A DNA stretch of 64,000 bases from JAIPFM01 sp964494325. Its GTDB lineage: Bacteria > Planctomycetota > Phycisphaerae > Sedimentisphaerales > Anaerobacaceae. Location: assembly GCA_964494325.1 (NCBI GenBank), contig CAZBTJ010000003.1, forward strand, positions 45,641 to 109,640. The letters are read 5' to 3'. The position numbers and the translations under genes were made by a program. Below are positions 51,401 to 59,814 of this stretch, piece after piece; positions within the stretch are counted from its first letter, which is position 1, and the number at the start of each line of letters is the position of its first letter. The notes beneath the pieces were generated by a model, which was given only the letters and a program-made list of their open reading frames with translations, searched no databases and was not told where the DNA came from.

Positions 51401-51412
51401 TCCTTCGAATAG
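48410..51412 (+). CDS. Secreted LamG/discoidin multidomain protein, paralogue 2
   Basis: 1000 residues. Signal peptide MFQKVKHMVVLLAMSLLVADVANA. Order: a LamG domain (about 25-230), an FN3-like unit, a discoidin domain (about 330-500; WIQYEFDAVKKLDTMKVWN), a second FN3-like unit, the sandwich opening VDDFESYTNESPNRPFQTWL, and a second LamG domain (about 800-985). It ends LAGITLPIPKSFE. The middle is nearly identical in layout to paralogue 1, and many stretches match residue for residue, so a recent duplication is likely. Paralogue 1 has a different N-terminal domain in place of the first LamG. Binding to glycans or cell surfaces is inferred. GGAGG is upstream and a perfect terminator downstream. 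Confidence 0.9.
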   Translation: MFQKVKHMVVLLAMSLLVADVANAADPSLVGWWKLDDGSGTTAKDSSVNESHGTLNGGAVWAEGVLDGALELDGSTGNVEIPATINQAVINKGDFSMMAWIKTTDIAGTNYAFQQGDGNGTGRSWLFTANNGEITTYVGVGNFGSGVIMELDEWYHAGFTVIEGGDSDTLQMYVNGVAEGAQGTRAMETCEGGYLIGSHKNLAAASCWPGLVDDVRLYNRALTSDDIKMVMLGTPELASGSLPGSKTTDVLRDVTLSWIPGQFAAAHDVYLSTEYDDVNDAGRANPMDVQLVEGQDANSIDGGRLEFGTTYYWRVDEVNAAPDKTLFKGAIWSFTVEPYSIQIPGADIVATASSSSNEESIPEKTLDGSGLGADDAHVIATETMWFTTTGDLDPWIQYEFDAVKKLDTMKVWNSNSSAEGFIGYGVKEVKLEYSVDGETWKIFNDVNEFDRAPGVLTYNQYDEIALGGLAAKMVRLNIQSNWGGFLQAYSLSEVQFDAIPASARTPEPASGSTDILPDVVVSWRAGREADQHVVYMGTDPNEVAGGLASSTSTGTNSLDLSQLDLALGQVYYWRVDEVNEVEMMSVWAGPVWSLSTSAFLVVDDFESYTNESPNRPFQTWLDGFGFSGDEFFPAGYGGNGTGSGVGHDIWSVASPHYNGSIMESTLVKSGSQSMPLYFNNTNGLTVSETQRTFDQPQDWTVNGITSLSLSLYGDPGNTGQLYLKINNAKVYYEGLPDGLQRQQWIPWPIDLSTVGIDLGHVTSLTLSVEGAGATGVIYVDDIHLYPLPPETIVPVQPDDNDPNLVAHYEFEGNTDDSAGSYHGTASGDPIYTTGKSGQALSLDGVDDHVIYALAQEEVWPVYAVSLWVKTDVFGQAGYASLFNNNSSSSDFQIDVDGTDPGNYLYRGSATRTLGPVTPDWVHITVSCDGTQTSIYYNGLLADTANVANNRFGQLAVGVNRGLNNWFTGVIDDVRVFDRALSDAEALGLAGITLPIPKSFE

Positions 51413-51430
51413 GACAGCGGTCGTAATACT

Positions 51431-51467
51431 GATGGGAACCTCTATTGTTAGAGGTTCCCATCTTTTT
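51431..51467 (+). terminator. Terminator after LamG paralogue 2
   Basis: GATGGGAACCTCTA (51431-51444) pairs with TAGAGGTTCCCATC (51449-51462), 14 perfect bp, followed by T5. Confidence 0.95.
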
Positions 51468-51493
51468 AAAAACCATCAAACAAATCGGGAAGG

Positions 51494-52354
51494 ATGGTTG
51501 TTGTGACAAAACGAAAAAAGCAGGCATTTACCCTTATCGAACTTTTGGTCGTGATTGCCATTATTGCGGTGCTCATGGGTATCCTAATGCCCTCTCTTCA
51601 AAAGGCTCGACAACAGGCCAAAATGGTGTCCTGTCGCAGCAACATGCGTCAGATCGTTCTGGGGTTGACCACCTATGCCGAGGACAATGACTCAAGGCTT
51701 CCGCCGCATCCATCGACCGTTAGTAAAACCAACTTTCATCGACCTTACGAATTAAACTGGAATCTCAACAATGTGGGGCCGGTCACCAATGTGAATGACA
51801 AAAACTATCATTACATGGCGAAGTATCTAAAGCCATACCTGCCAGAAGTGGATGTGTTCAATTGCAAAGTGGCTTCCATTCGGGACAATACCCCCTGGCC
51901 ACCGACCGGTGCTGTTCAGGGGACCTATGGGGAGTTTTACCGAACCGGTGGTTTTGCACCTCTTCATTCAACCTATATGTTTCTCTGGAATTATCAAGGG
52001 TACAATCACCAAGTCTCTCAGGCTGTGGACAAAGCGCAAGCCCATTTCGAAGGACCTCGTCGACTTGACTCCAAGTCGAGACTGGTGGTTCAGGATGCTC
52101 TTTTCTATCTTACCAGTAATACAAACATGATATGGGAAAGTCCCCAGCAAAGTTGGTATTCGTCGCATCCGTTTAAGCAGGGCCAGAGGACGTATCCTTA
52201 CTATACATTTAATGATCCGACGATGACGAAGACCCCCCAAATAAAACTCAATGCCGGGTATATGGATGGGCGTGTAGAATCATTTAACGCTATGGATGCC
52301 CAGGGTGTAAAAAACTTTGGTGCCCAGGCATTTATTGCACCCAAAACCCGATAG
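51494..52354 (+). CDS. Type II secretion-type pseudopilin (H-X9-DG family)
   Basis: 286 residues. The prepilin segment KQAFTLIELLVVIAIIAVLMG has Glu at position 5 after the cleavage point; the residue before the cut is Ala in place of the usual Gly. The C-terminal end (KLNAGYMDGRVESFNAMDA) resembles the H-X9-DG region. Planctomycete genomes carry many such proteins, most without assigned cargo. GGGAAGG lies close before the ATG, and a GTG four codons later is another start. It follows the LamG terminator and the next CotH gene starts 7 nt after its stop, so the two are probably one transcript. Confidence 0.9.
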   Translation: MVVVTKRKKQAFTLIELLVVIAIIAVLMGILMPSLQKARQQAKMVSCRSNMRQIVLGLTTYAEDNDSRLPPHPSTVSKTNFHRPYELNWNLNNVGPVTNVNDKNYHYMAKYLKPYLPEVDVFNCKVASIRDNTPWPPTGAVQGTYGEFYRTGGFAPLHSTYMFLWNYQGYNHQVSQAVDKAQAHFEGPRRLDSKSRLVVQDALFYLTSNTNMIWESPQQSWYSSHPFKQGQRTYPYYTFNDPTMTKTPQIKLNAGYMDGRVESFNAMDAQGVKNFGAQAFIAPKTR

Positions 52355-52361
52355 GCCTCCC

Positions 52362-54929
52362 ATGGCCATGCCGATTAATATAACAATGCTGCTTAAACAA
52401 AAAATAATATGCTTTCTGTGTTGCCTGCTCGGTGTACAAAACTGTGATCTGAATTGTCTTCACGCCGATGAACCAACAGGGTTGATTATCTCTGAGTTTA
52501 TGGCAGCCAATGACACGACGATCAACGACGGCCACGGAGATTTACCTGACTGGATTGAATTGTATAACAACTCTGAGGCCTTGATTTCATTGGATAAATG
52601 GGCGCTCACTGATGACCAAGAGGTCTTGTCCAAATGGACATTTCCATCGGGCATCCAGTTGCAGCCGTATACATACTTGCTGTTGTTTGCCTCAAATAAG
52701 GATGAGCAAGAATCTCCCGACAACTTTCCCTATATCGATCCGGCAGGCTTTTATCATACAAACTTCAGTCTTCGTGCTGAAGGAGAATATCTCGCCCTGA
52801 TACAACCCGATGGGCAATTGGCCTGCGAGTTTCAACCTGAGTATCCTGTTCAATACAAAGACCTGTCCTACGGCTGGGGGGATCATCCTGAGCGTTTTCG
52901 GTTGCCCGGTTATCTGCTTCAACCGACACCGGGCAAGCCGAACAGCGTGATTGGCATGAACCTGGGACCTGCAATTCATTCCGTCGCACATGAGCCTTTG
53001 GAGCCAACCTCTGAGGAAGATCTGGTTATTACGGCCGCAATCAGTGAGTTGGCTGAATCGATTCAGACAGTATTGCTGTTTTATCGCATCAACTATGGCA
53101 ATGAAACGGTTGCTCTCATGAATGATCAGGGCAAAGAGCGTGATGTCAAAGCAGGCGACGTGATATATTCGGGCACCATTCCGGCATCCGCCTTTGAGCC
53201 AGGGGACATGGTACGATGGTTTGTTCAAGCTATCAATAATAAGCAGCATACGTCACGGTATCCGCTTTTTCCCCATTCGAAAAATAGTCCAGAATACTGC
53301 GGCACGCTCATTCAAACCCCTGTTCAAGAGAATACCATGCCTGTGCTTTTCTGGTTCCTCCCACCGGGCCAAGAATCTGGGGCCAATTCACGCGCGGGTA
53401 CGCGGGCCTCGCTCTGCTATAACGGCGAGTTTTATGACAATGTCTTTGTCCGTATTCGCGGAGGTTCCATTGCTGGGCTTCATAAGAAGAGTTACAAATT
53501 TGAATTTAACACGGGCCATCCTTTCCGCTTTGCCAAAGCATACGATCGTGTTGACAAAATCAATATCAATACAACCTACACGGACAAGACCTATGTGCGT
53601 CAATGTCTGGCATTCGAAGTGTATGACCAGGCTGGCGTGCCAGCTTCGGAATCTTTTCCTGTTCACGTACAACGTAATGGCGAGTTTTTCTCGGTGGGTA
53701 TGTTTATTGAACAGCCGGATAGCCACCTTCTGAAAAGGGAAGGGTTGGATTCCAGCGGTGTTCTCTACAAAATGTATAATGGTGTGAACTCTTCCAGCAA
53801 AGCGCAAAAGAAAACACGTCGTTGGGAGAATAATGCCGACCTGAAGGCCCTGGTGTCCGGGATCAACACGGCCAATGAGGCCCAGCGAACCCTCTTTATT
53901 TTTGACCATATCAATATCCCCGCTGCCCTGAACTATCTGGCGACTTCGGTCATTGTTCAAAACGACGATGATTCTGTCAAAAACTACTATCTGTATCGTG
54001 ACACGAACGGTACTGAAGAATGGCAGTTGTTGCCGTGGGATCTGGATTTGACCTTTGGAAAACACTACATGAGCAAGGACAGCATCCTGACAGATGTTCT
54101 CTGGGCCGACAAAGACTTTATCCTGGGGGGGCGAAATCAGAATGTCCCGATCTGGCCGTCTCACCCCTTTGTGGATACTCGCCAAACACCTGGTAATCGC
54201 AGCTGGAACCGATTGACCGATGCCCTGCTCACGACACCCAAATTTGTAGACATGTATCAACGACGTCTTCGTACCCTCATGGATGACATACTGCAGCCTC
54301 CAACAACCCCACTGGGCGATCGTACCTTGGAAACTCGACTGGATGAACTTGCCGAAGACATTGCCCCGAGTGTGGCCCAGGACCGAAGCAAATGGGGATG
54401 GTACGGAGAGAGTCAGACACTTGATCAAGCCATGAATGCGCTTAAGGCTGGGTATCTGGATGTCAGACGTTCACATCTATTTATCACCCACAGTGCCAAA
54501 ATGAGTCAGTCCTATAGTCACCCTGGTAGCTTTTCTGCAGACATTCCCGAGGCACAACCTGTCAACGCATCTCTCCAAATCGGAACTGTTGACGTTGAAC
54601 CTGACTCGGGCAACCAGGATGAAGAGTTTATTCAGCTTGTCAATCCGCACGCCTTTGCAGAGGATATTTCGGGATGGTCGCTCGTTGACGCTGTCCGGTT
54701 CACATTTGCACCTGGGACAGTTGTTCCTGCTCTCGATACGCTCTACGTCTCTCCCAATGTAAGAACATTTCGCGAACGCCAAACCGCACCCACCGGGGGG
54801 CAGGGTTTGCTGGTTGTGGGCAACTTTAAAGGTCACTTGTCCCAAGCCGGTGAAACCATCACGCTTGTGGACAACTTCGGTGTCAAAGTAACCGAACTTG
54901 TCTATGGCACCAGCCTGTCCGGTCAATAA
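52362..54929 (+). CDS. Secreted CotH-kinase protein with flanking lamin-tail domains
   Basis: About 855 residues. A hydrophobic signal lies at about 10-25, with Cys residues that could be a lipobox only poorly. A lamin-tail domain lies at about 35-145 (ISEFMAAND, LPDWIELYNNSE). The CotH-like kinase core is at about 290-620: FVRIRGGSIAGLHKKSYKFE, NTTYTDKTYVRQCLAFEVYD, VIVQNDDDSVKNYYLY and LPWDLDLTFG, the last two being the likely metal and catalytic region. A second lamin-tail domain is at about 720-850. ATG 52362 is chosen; ATGs at 52368 and 52386 are possible, none with a strong SD. It is shorter than the protein at 35910 but shares the lamin-tail plus CotH plan. Confidence 0.87.
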   Translation: MAMPINITMLLKQKIICFLCCLLGVQNCDLNCLHADEPTGLIISEFMAANDTTINDGHGDLPDWIELYNNSEALISLDKWALTDDQEVLSKWTFPSGIQLQPYTYLLLFASNKDEQESPDNFPYIDPAGFYHTNFSLRAEGEYLALIQPDGQLACEFQPEYPVQYKDLSYGWGDHPERFRLPGYLLQPTPGKPNSVIGMNLGPAIHSVAHEPLEPTSEEDLVITAAISELAESIQTVLLFYRINYGNETVALMNDQGKERDVKAGDVIYSGTIPASAFEPGDMVRWFVQAINNKQHTSRYPLFPHSKNSPEYCGTLIQTPVQENTMPVLFWFLPPGQESGANSRAGTRASLCYNGEFYDNVFVRIRGGSIAGLHKKSYKFEFNTGHPFRFAKAYDRVDKININTTYTDKTYVRQCLAFEVYDQAGVPASESFPVHVQRNGEFFSVGMFIEQPDSHLLKREGLDSSGVLYKMYNGVNSSSKAQKKTRRWENNADLKALVSGINTANEAQRTLFIFDHINIPAALNYLATSVIVQNDDDSVKNYYLYRDTNGTEEWQLLPWDLDLTFGKHYMSKDSILTDVLWADKDFILGGRNQNVPIWPSHPFVDTRQTPGNRSWNRLTDALLTTPKFVDMYQRRLRTLMDDILQPPTTPLGDRTLETRLDELAEDIAPSVAQDRSKWGWYGESQTLDQAMNALKAGYLDVRRSHLFITHSAKMSQSYSHPGSFSADIPEAQPVNASLQIGTVDVEPDSGNQDEEFIQLVNPHAFAEDISGWSLVDAVRFTFAPGTVVPALDTLYVSPNVRTFRERQTAPTGGQGLLVVGNFKGHLSQAGETITLVDNFGVKVTELVYGTSLSGQ

Positions 54930-54939
54930 CAGGCTACCC

Positions 54940-55704
54940 TTATTTGAGCACGCTGTCTATCTCGTGTTCCATGATCGGTACAATCTTATGCTCATTGGGA
55001 TCGAGTTGTGGCCATTCAGGGACCAGATTGTGGCCGTTCATAATTTGTGGCGTGATAAAGATTGTCAGTACGCTATGTCGGACTTCCTGCTCTTCATGCC
55101 TGAACAGGCGCCCAATGATCGGAAGATTGCCCAGTATGGGAATCTTTGATTCGGATTTTCTCATCTCTTGTTGACGCAAACCACCGATTACAATGGTTTC
55201 CCCCTGACGCACCGTGACTTCTGTTGTGGCTTTGCGGGTTGTTTGCTCGGGCAGGTTGGCTGCCGTTGTAAAGGTAAATGTACCGACACCTACGTCCACG
55301 ACCAGATGAATCCGCCCGTCTGGTAGCAGGGTTGGCGTGATTTGCCCCTGGGTGTCCGATGAAATGTCACTCTTCTTGACGATGGGGCGACCTGCTGTGT
55401 CAAACCCTTCATTAAAGAAGAAGTTCTGAGTTTTACGAATCTGGATCAAAGACTGCTTCCCACTGGTGGCCACAGTACGTGGATTGGCCAGGATGGTACC
55501 ATTGTCATTACTGATCAGGGCGTTAAGACGTACAAAGAATTCTCTGGGAAGACTGCCAACGCCCTGGAAAAGAACCTGGCCTGTGCCCGGATAGGTTGTG
55601 ATGCCGTTAAACTGGCTGTCCGGTGTGAGATCACGGATCGCCTTACCGCTTGGTTGAAAGACCAGCGATGACCAAAAAGTTTTCGTTCCGGCAACACAAC
55701 CCAT
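54940..55704 (-). CDS. Secretin-domain frame, downstream part of a frameshifted gene
   Basis: 254 codons. From about residue 40 the frame reads as a secretin C-terminal domain: LNALISNDNGTILANPRTVATSGK, LPDGRIHLVVDVGVG, TTEVTVRQGETIVIGGLRQQEM and ILGNLPIIGRLFRHEEQEVR. The first 40 residues (FWSSLVFQPSGKAIRDLTPDSQ) continue the propeller repeats of the upstream frame, so the ATG at 55704 is probably not a real start. No N0-N3 domains or signal peptide are present here. Read with the upstream frame after a -1 shift near 55680, the whole would be a propeller-secretin protein. Confidence 0.65.
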   Translation of the reverse strand: MGCVAGTKTFWSSLVFQPSGKAIRDLTPDSQFNGITTYPGTGQVLFQGVGSLPREFFVRLNALISNDNGTILANPRTVATSGKQSLIQIRKTQNFFFNEGFDTAGRPIVKKSDISSDTQGQITPTLLPDGRIHLVVDVGVGTFTFTTAANLPEQTTRKATTEVTVRQGETIVIGGLRQQEMRKSESKIPILGNLPIIGRLFRHEEQEVRHSVLTIFITPQIMNGHNLVPEWPQLDPNEHKIVPIMEHEIDSVLK

Positions 55705-56222
55705 GATTTGCCCGTGTCCGGATTGACTAGCCAGGGCTGAGGCGTTTTGGCGGGGCCGGTCCTTACTCTATAGGCAACGTGCTGGTCATCCGCAGACCAA
55801 TAGGGTCCGTCATCCGCGCTCATATTTTCCCGAGGATAGGGCATGGAAATAGTTTCGGTTTCTTTTGTGTCAACATTGTATACAAAAACCTGGGCCTGGC
55901 TCTCCCTGTCTGACGCATTGGAGAATTCATAGGAAAGCCTGTCTCCCTTCCAGGACCATTCCGCGAAAAAAGGATACCCGATAGGGCTCACTTTTGTCTG
56001 ATCTGTTCCATCGGCTTTCATCACCATCAACTGTCGCTGTGAATCTGAAACTTGATAGACGTAGGTGATCAAATTGCCATGGTACGCCCAGGCCACGGCT
56101 TTGCTCTTGCCATTGTCTGTGAGCGGTACTAATTTCACGCCGGGCGCCACATATTCTGCCTGGCACAGATTGGGTGTTGTCATGATGATTATAAGATAGT
56201 AAAACGCCACTCCAGCGTGCAA
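55515..56222 (-). CDS. TolB-like beta-propeller frame, upstream part of a frameshifted gene
   Basis: 235 codons as read. Residues to about 170 carry TolB/WD40-like strands (AVAWAYHGNLITYVYQ, FFAEWSWKGDRLSYEF, GPYWSADDQHVAYRV). After LPERKLFGHRW the frame loses this pattern, and the -1 frame takes it up, so the last ~55 codons are likely not real. At the front, an ATG at 56235 in another frame has GGGGA 9 nt upstream and starts MKNWVARWSGVLL, a better signal peptide start than the TTG at 56222; a second shift near 56200 would join them. The gene is either a recent pseudogene or hit by sequencing errors. Confidence 0.55.
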   Translation of the reverse strand: MHAGVAFYYLIIIMTTPNLCQAEYVAPGVKLVPLTDNGKSKAVAWAYHGNLITYVYQVSDSQRQLMVMKADGTDQTKVSPIGYPFFAEWSWKGDRLSYEFSNASDRESQAQVFVYNVDTKETETISMPYPRENMSADDGPYWSADDQHVAYRVRTGPAKTPQPWLVNPDTGKSWVVLPERKLFGHRWSFNQAVRRSVISHRTASLTASQPIRAQARFFSRALAVFPENSLYVLTP

Positions 56223-56235
56223 CCCAGTTTTTCAT

Positions 56236-56470
56236 GAAATTAAATCCCCAAATGACTGATCTGTGTAGTTAATTTAGCTATGGAACAGTGATTCTAATGA
56301 TGAAGGTTAGATCCTAAAGGCGAGATTTTACGGTGTCATGTGAATTTGGGCAACTCTTATATTGTGATTCACCCTCTGAGACCCGGCAATTTTGAACAAT
56401 CTATTGACCGGTTCGTAAACAACGTATAAACGTTTGAATAGTTCCCCTGTCCTATTTGGATTGATAACAT
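56236..56470. other. Divergent intergenic region
   Basis: It separates the frameshifted propeller gene from the metal-efflux operon. No clear promoter pair or metal-box palindrome is seen. Confidence 0.35.
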
Positions 56471-56893
56471 ATGCACAAAACATGGTTTATGATAATGTGG
56501 GTGGTCCTTTTGTTAGGACAGGTGCCATTGTCTGGCTCTGTGGTGATCTGCACCACTGAGGATGGTCGTGCTCGTCTGGAGAGGCCTGATCATCACGGCC
56601 ATGGTGAGTCTGCGCATCATAATCATGAATGTGATCACGACCATGACACCCATTCTTCTGATGTGTGTGTCGAGACTATTGGTTCTGGATTGTGTTGTCA
56701 GGATGTTACATTGGATTTTGTTTCCCCCTCATTGGTGCAGGCCAAACGTGTAGGAAGTCCTCTTCTTTCTGATGCTTTGTCGTTGAACTGGGGTGAATCC
56801 TTGCCTCAGCGATGTGGGTATATCACCTCGTTTTCTTCCCCATATCTTGATACAGGTCCCCATATTTTGCGATCTGTTATCCTCTTAGTCTGA
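56471..56893 (+). CDS. Exported His-rich protein of the metal-efflux operon
   Basis: 140 residues. A signal-like hydrophobic start (to about residue 25) is followed by a Cys and then HHGHGESAHHNHECDHDHDT, a strong metal-binding stretch. Further Cys residues occur (VCVETIGSGLCCQ). The protein resembles small leader proteins of czc/cnr/cus-type operons in layout, not in recognisable sequence. It may bind Zn, Ni, Co or Cu in the periplasm. The efflux channel gene starts 107 nt downstream. Confidence 0.6.
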   Translation: MHKTWFMIMWVVLLLGQVPLSGSVVICTTEDGRARLERPDHHGHGESAHHNHECDHDHDTHSSDVCVETIGSGLCCQDVTLDFVSPSLVQAKRVGSPLLSDALSLNWGESLPQRCGYITSFSSPYLDTGPHILRSVILLV

Positions 56894-56999
56894 TTTTATC
56901 TTCTGAATCTTCTGGTTTTTGGTGGGTGTGGGTCTGCGCCTCTGCGTGAGGACCATCCCGCGTATACGACGTTATTTTTTTTGAATTCAGGAAATTGAT

Positions 57000-58358
57000 A
57001 TGATCAGAGTATTGTGCATATGCATTGTGAGTTTGGTCTTGGGCTGTGCCTCTGTATCGCCTGTTGAGTTGTCCGAGTCTGATGTCGCAAAAACGGATAT
57101 TGAGGCTTCGGTGGCTGCAGCAGAGGTTGAGCCGACGTCTGAGCCAGATTTGACTGGCTCAATCACTTGGCCAGTGGTGCGTGATCTTGTGTTATCTCGT
57201 CATGCCGGGCTTAGGGCTGAATCGCTGTCTTTGTCCATGGCAGATGCACGCCTGTCGCAGATTGAGCTTTGGCCCAATCCTGAGCTGGGTGTCGAGATGG
57301 AAAATTTTGGCGGGACATCGCCGCGCAATGAGTTTCGTGGCACAGAAACGACCGTGACCATGACACAGCCCGTGCCTTTGCCCGGAAAGCGTGCCATGCA
57401 AAGACGCGTGGCGGCTCATGACAGGCGTTTGGCCGGGTGGCAAGTATCGCAAGCCAAGAGAGCCATTCTTTTAGAAGCGGCTCAGGCCTACTGGACCGTG
57501 TTGGGCAAGCAGGCTCAGGTGGAGCTTGCTCACAAACAACTGGCAGCCAGTGAAGATTTGCTGGCCGTGGTCGATAAGCGCGTTCAGTCTGGCAAGGACA
57601 GTCCGGTTGAAATGAATAAGGCTCGCATTGTCGTGGCTGACCAACAAATGCGTGTGTCCCAGGTGGAAAGTCAATTAAAGCGTGCGCGCGTGCGTTTGGC
57701 GGCCATGTGGGCCGGGCCGGATGTGTTTCTTCAGGTCCAGGGTGAACTTGCTAACGTGCCCATTCTGCCTGAAGAGGCTGAATTGCTTGATGGTCTTCAG
57801 ACCCACCCAGCGCTGAATCGCTGGACAGATGCCATTCTAAAGGCTCAGGCCCAAAAGGATCTGGCACGTAAGGAAGGGTATGACGACTGGGCCGTGATGG
57901 GGGGGATCAAACGGCTGCAGGAGGAGCACGAGACCACGGGTGTCATTGGCTTGGTTATCCCTTTGCCTGTGTTCAACCGAAACCAGGGCCGTCGTCAAGA
58001 AGCGGTCTACCGATTGGCTCAGGTACATGCCTTAAAGCAGGATGCAAATCAGCGTTTAACAGCGGCACTACAGACGCAGTCGATTCAGGCTCGTACCACC
58101 CACAAAGAGGTGGTGATATTGCGGGACACTATCCTGCCCCAAGCGAAAACTGCCTACGAGCGTTCGTTGACCGGATACAAGCAGGGTCGGTTTGACTATC
58201 TGAATGTCCTTGATGCGCAGCGTATGTGGTTTGATCAATCTTTGCGATATGTCGAGACCTTACTGACTTATGGTGTGACTCGAGCCCAGGTGGTTTCTTT
58301 GGCTGGGCTGGATTATGATTTTGAAGCAAGACAGTCTGAAGGAGTTCATGATGAATAA
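57000..58358 (+). CDS. TolC-family outer-membrane efflux lipoprotein (CusC/CzcC-like)
   Basis: 452 residues. A lipobox LVLGC near residue 16 suggests a lipid-anchored trimeric channel. Seen: the repeated helical hairpins of OEP/TolC (LSQIELWPNPELGVEMENFGG, then QPVPLPGKRAMQRRVA in the first half; VIGLVIPLPVFNRNQGRRQEA and YKQGRFDYLNVLDAQRMWF in the second). The length fits CzcC/CusC. Its stop overlaps the start of the adaptor gene, so translation is coupled. Confidence 0.92.
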   Translation: MIRVLCICIVSLVLGCASVSPVELSESDVAKTDIEASVAAAEVEPTSEPDLTGSITWPVVRDLVLSRHAGLRAESLSLSMADARLSQIELWPNPELGVEMENFGGTSPRNEFRGTETTVTMTQPVPLPGKRAMQRRVAAHDRRLAGWQVSQAKRAILLEAAQAYWTVLGKQAQVELAHKQLAASEDLLAVVDKRVQSGKDSPVEMNKARIVVADQQMRVSQVESQLKRARVRLAAMWAGPDVFLQVQGELANVPILPEEAELLDGLQTHPALNRWTDAILKAQAQKDLARKEGYDDWAVMGGIKRLQEEHETTGVIGLVIPLPVFNRNQGRRQEAVYRLAQVHALKQDANQRLTAALQTQSIQARTTHKEVVILRDTILPQAKTAYERSLTGYKQGRFDYLNVLDAQRMWFDQSLRYVETLLTYGVTRAQVVSLAGLDYDFEARQSEGVHDE

Positions 58359-59775
58359 AAACATGAGTAACAAACTTGTGGGTGTGGCCGTTTTTGTTGG
58401 GCTTTCGTTGACCCTGTTGGCTTTCACATCCTCAAGTTTATGGCATGCGGAGGCTCAGGACTTACATGAGGGGCACGATCATGGTTCAGTAGAAGCTGAA
58501 CCCGTGGCTGCATGCAGTGATGGGTGCGACAGTCATGCTGTGGTGGATGACCATGAGGATCATGGTGACGATGAGGCTATAACCGAAGATGACCCCCATG
58601 CAGGTCATGCCCATGCAGCGCAGAGCTTTGGGGCAACGACTCTTGACCATCTGATGGAGGCATCCTGTGAACATGAAATGCCCACGGTGTTGTGCGAGGC
58701 GTGTCGCTATGAAGTGGGTGTGGCCCATATGGACCCCAATCTCAGTGGTGCCTTGATGAGCACGGCCGAGGTTGGACTGCAGTCTGTGAATGATCATGCC
58801 CTCAAGGTGAATGGCCAGGTTCAACTCGATTTAACACGCGTGGCCGATTTGACTGTGGCTGGTGCTGGTCGCGTGGAGCAATTGCACAAGATTCTGGGTG
58901 ACACCGTTGAGGTCTCTGAGCCCTTGGCCACAGTCCAGTCTGCTGAATTAGGCCGGGCACAGGGCGACTATCTTACGGCCAAGGCTCAACTGGCTCTGGC
59001 CACCTTGACCTATGCACGTGAAAAGCAATTGTACAAAGACTCTGTGACCAGTGAGGTTGACTTACAGCAGGCTCAACAGATTCTTCAGGCAGCCCAGGCT
59101 GCGGCAGCGGCTGATCAAAAACAATTGGCTCTGTACGGTGTGACAGATGAAAATGAAACAGCCTTTGGTGAATTGGCTGTGCGCAGTCCGATCCACGGTA
59201 CTGTCATCGAGCAGAGTTGTGTTCAGGGGCAGTGGGTGGATCCCAAAGATCCTTTGTATCGTGTGGCGAATCTATCACATGTGTGGGTTTTTTGTGATGT
59301 GTACGAATCGGATCTTTCGGTATTGATCGACCGATATGCCACAGGCAAACCTGTGGTTGCGACCATTACAAGCAAGGCATTTGCAGAGATCACATTTACA
59401 GGGACTCTGGACATGGTCGGGAGTCAACTTGATGAACACACACGCACGGTGAAGTGTCGTGTCGTGGTGAGCAATGCCCAGGGCAAACTCAAGCCTGGGA
59501 TGTTTGTTCAGGTCGACCTTGGTCTGGGACATCATACCTCGATAATGACTGTGCCTGAATCGGCCGTCTTGTCAGATGAAGGTCAGGCCTTTGTGTTTGT
59601 TCCATTGGGTGACAATCTTTGGATGCGACGTGATGTGGATTTGGGGGCAGTGCGTTTGGGGCAGGTTGAAGTGTTGCATGGTCTGAGTCAGGGCGAAACC
59701 ATTGTCACACGCGGGGCGTTCATGTTCAAGAGTGAGATCCTCAAGGAAAAAATGGGTGCCGGGTGTGCGCATTAG
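58348..59775 (+). CDS. RND periplasmic adaptor (CusB/CzcB-like) with His-rich N-terminus
   Basis: About 475 residues. A signal sequence precedes a His/Asp-rich stretch (EGHDHG, DDHEDHGDD, DDPHAGHAHAA) and a Cys pair region (CEHEMPTVLCEACRYEVG) typical of the heavy-metal binding part of CzcB/CusB adaptors. The barrel-sandwich and helical hairpin follow (GRVEQLHKILGDTVEV, DYLTAKAQLALATLTYAREKQLY), then YESDLSVLIDRY and TVPESAVLSDEGQAFVFV. It links pump and channel. ATG 58348 or 58351 with GAAGGAG upstream; it overlaps the previous gene by about 10 nt. Confidence 0.93.
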   Translation: MMNKNMSNKLVGVAVFVGLSLTLLAFTSSSLWHAEAQDLHEGHDHGSVEAEPVAACSDGCDSHAVVDDHEDHGDDEAITEDDPHAGHAHAAQSFGATTLDHLMEASCEHEMPTVLCEACRYEVGVAHMDPNLSGALMSTAEVGLQSVNDHALKVNGQVQLDLTRVADLTVAGAGRVEQLHKILGDTVEVSEPLATVQSAELGRAQGDYLTAKAQLALATLTYAREKQLYKDSVTSEVDLQQAQQILQAAQAAAAADQKQLALYGVTDENETAFGELAVRSPIHGTVIEQSCVQGQWVDPKDPLYRVANLSHVWVFCDVYESDLSVLIDRYATGKPVVATITSKAFAEITFTGTLDMVGSQLDEHTRTVKCRVVVSNAQGKLKPGMFVQVDLGLGHHTSIMTVPESAVLSDEGQAFVFVPLGDNLWMRRDVDLGAVRLGQVEVLHGLSQGETIVTRGAFMFKSEILKEKMGAGCAH

Positions 59776-59814
59776 GCTGTATTCAAACAGCATGGGCCAT
59801 AGCCCATTCCACGA
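59776..59814 (+). other. Short spacer inside the efflux operon
   Basis: No hairpin or promoter seen between the adaptor gene and the heptamer array. Confidence 0.3.
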
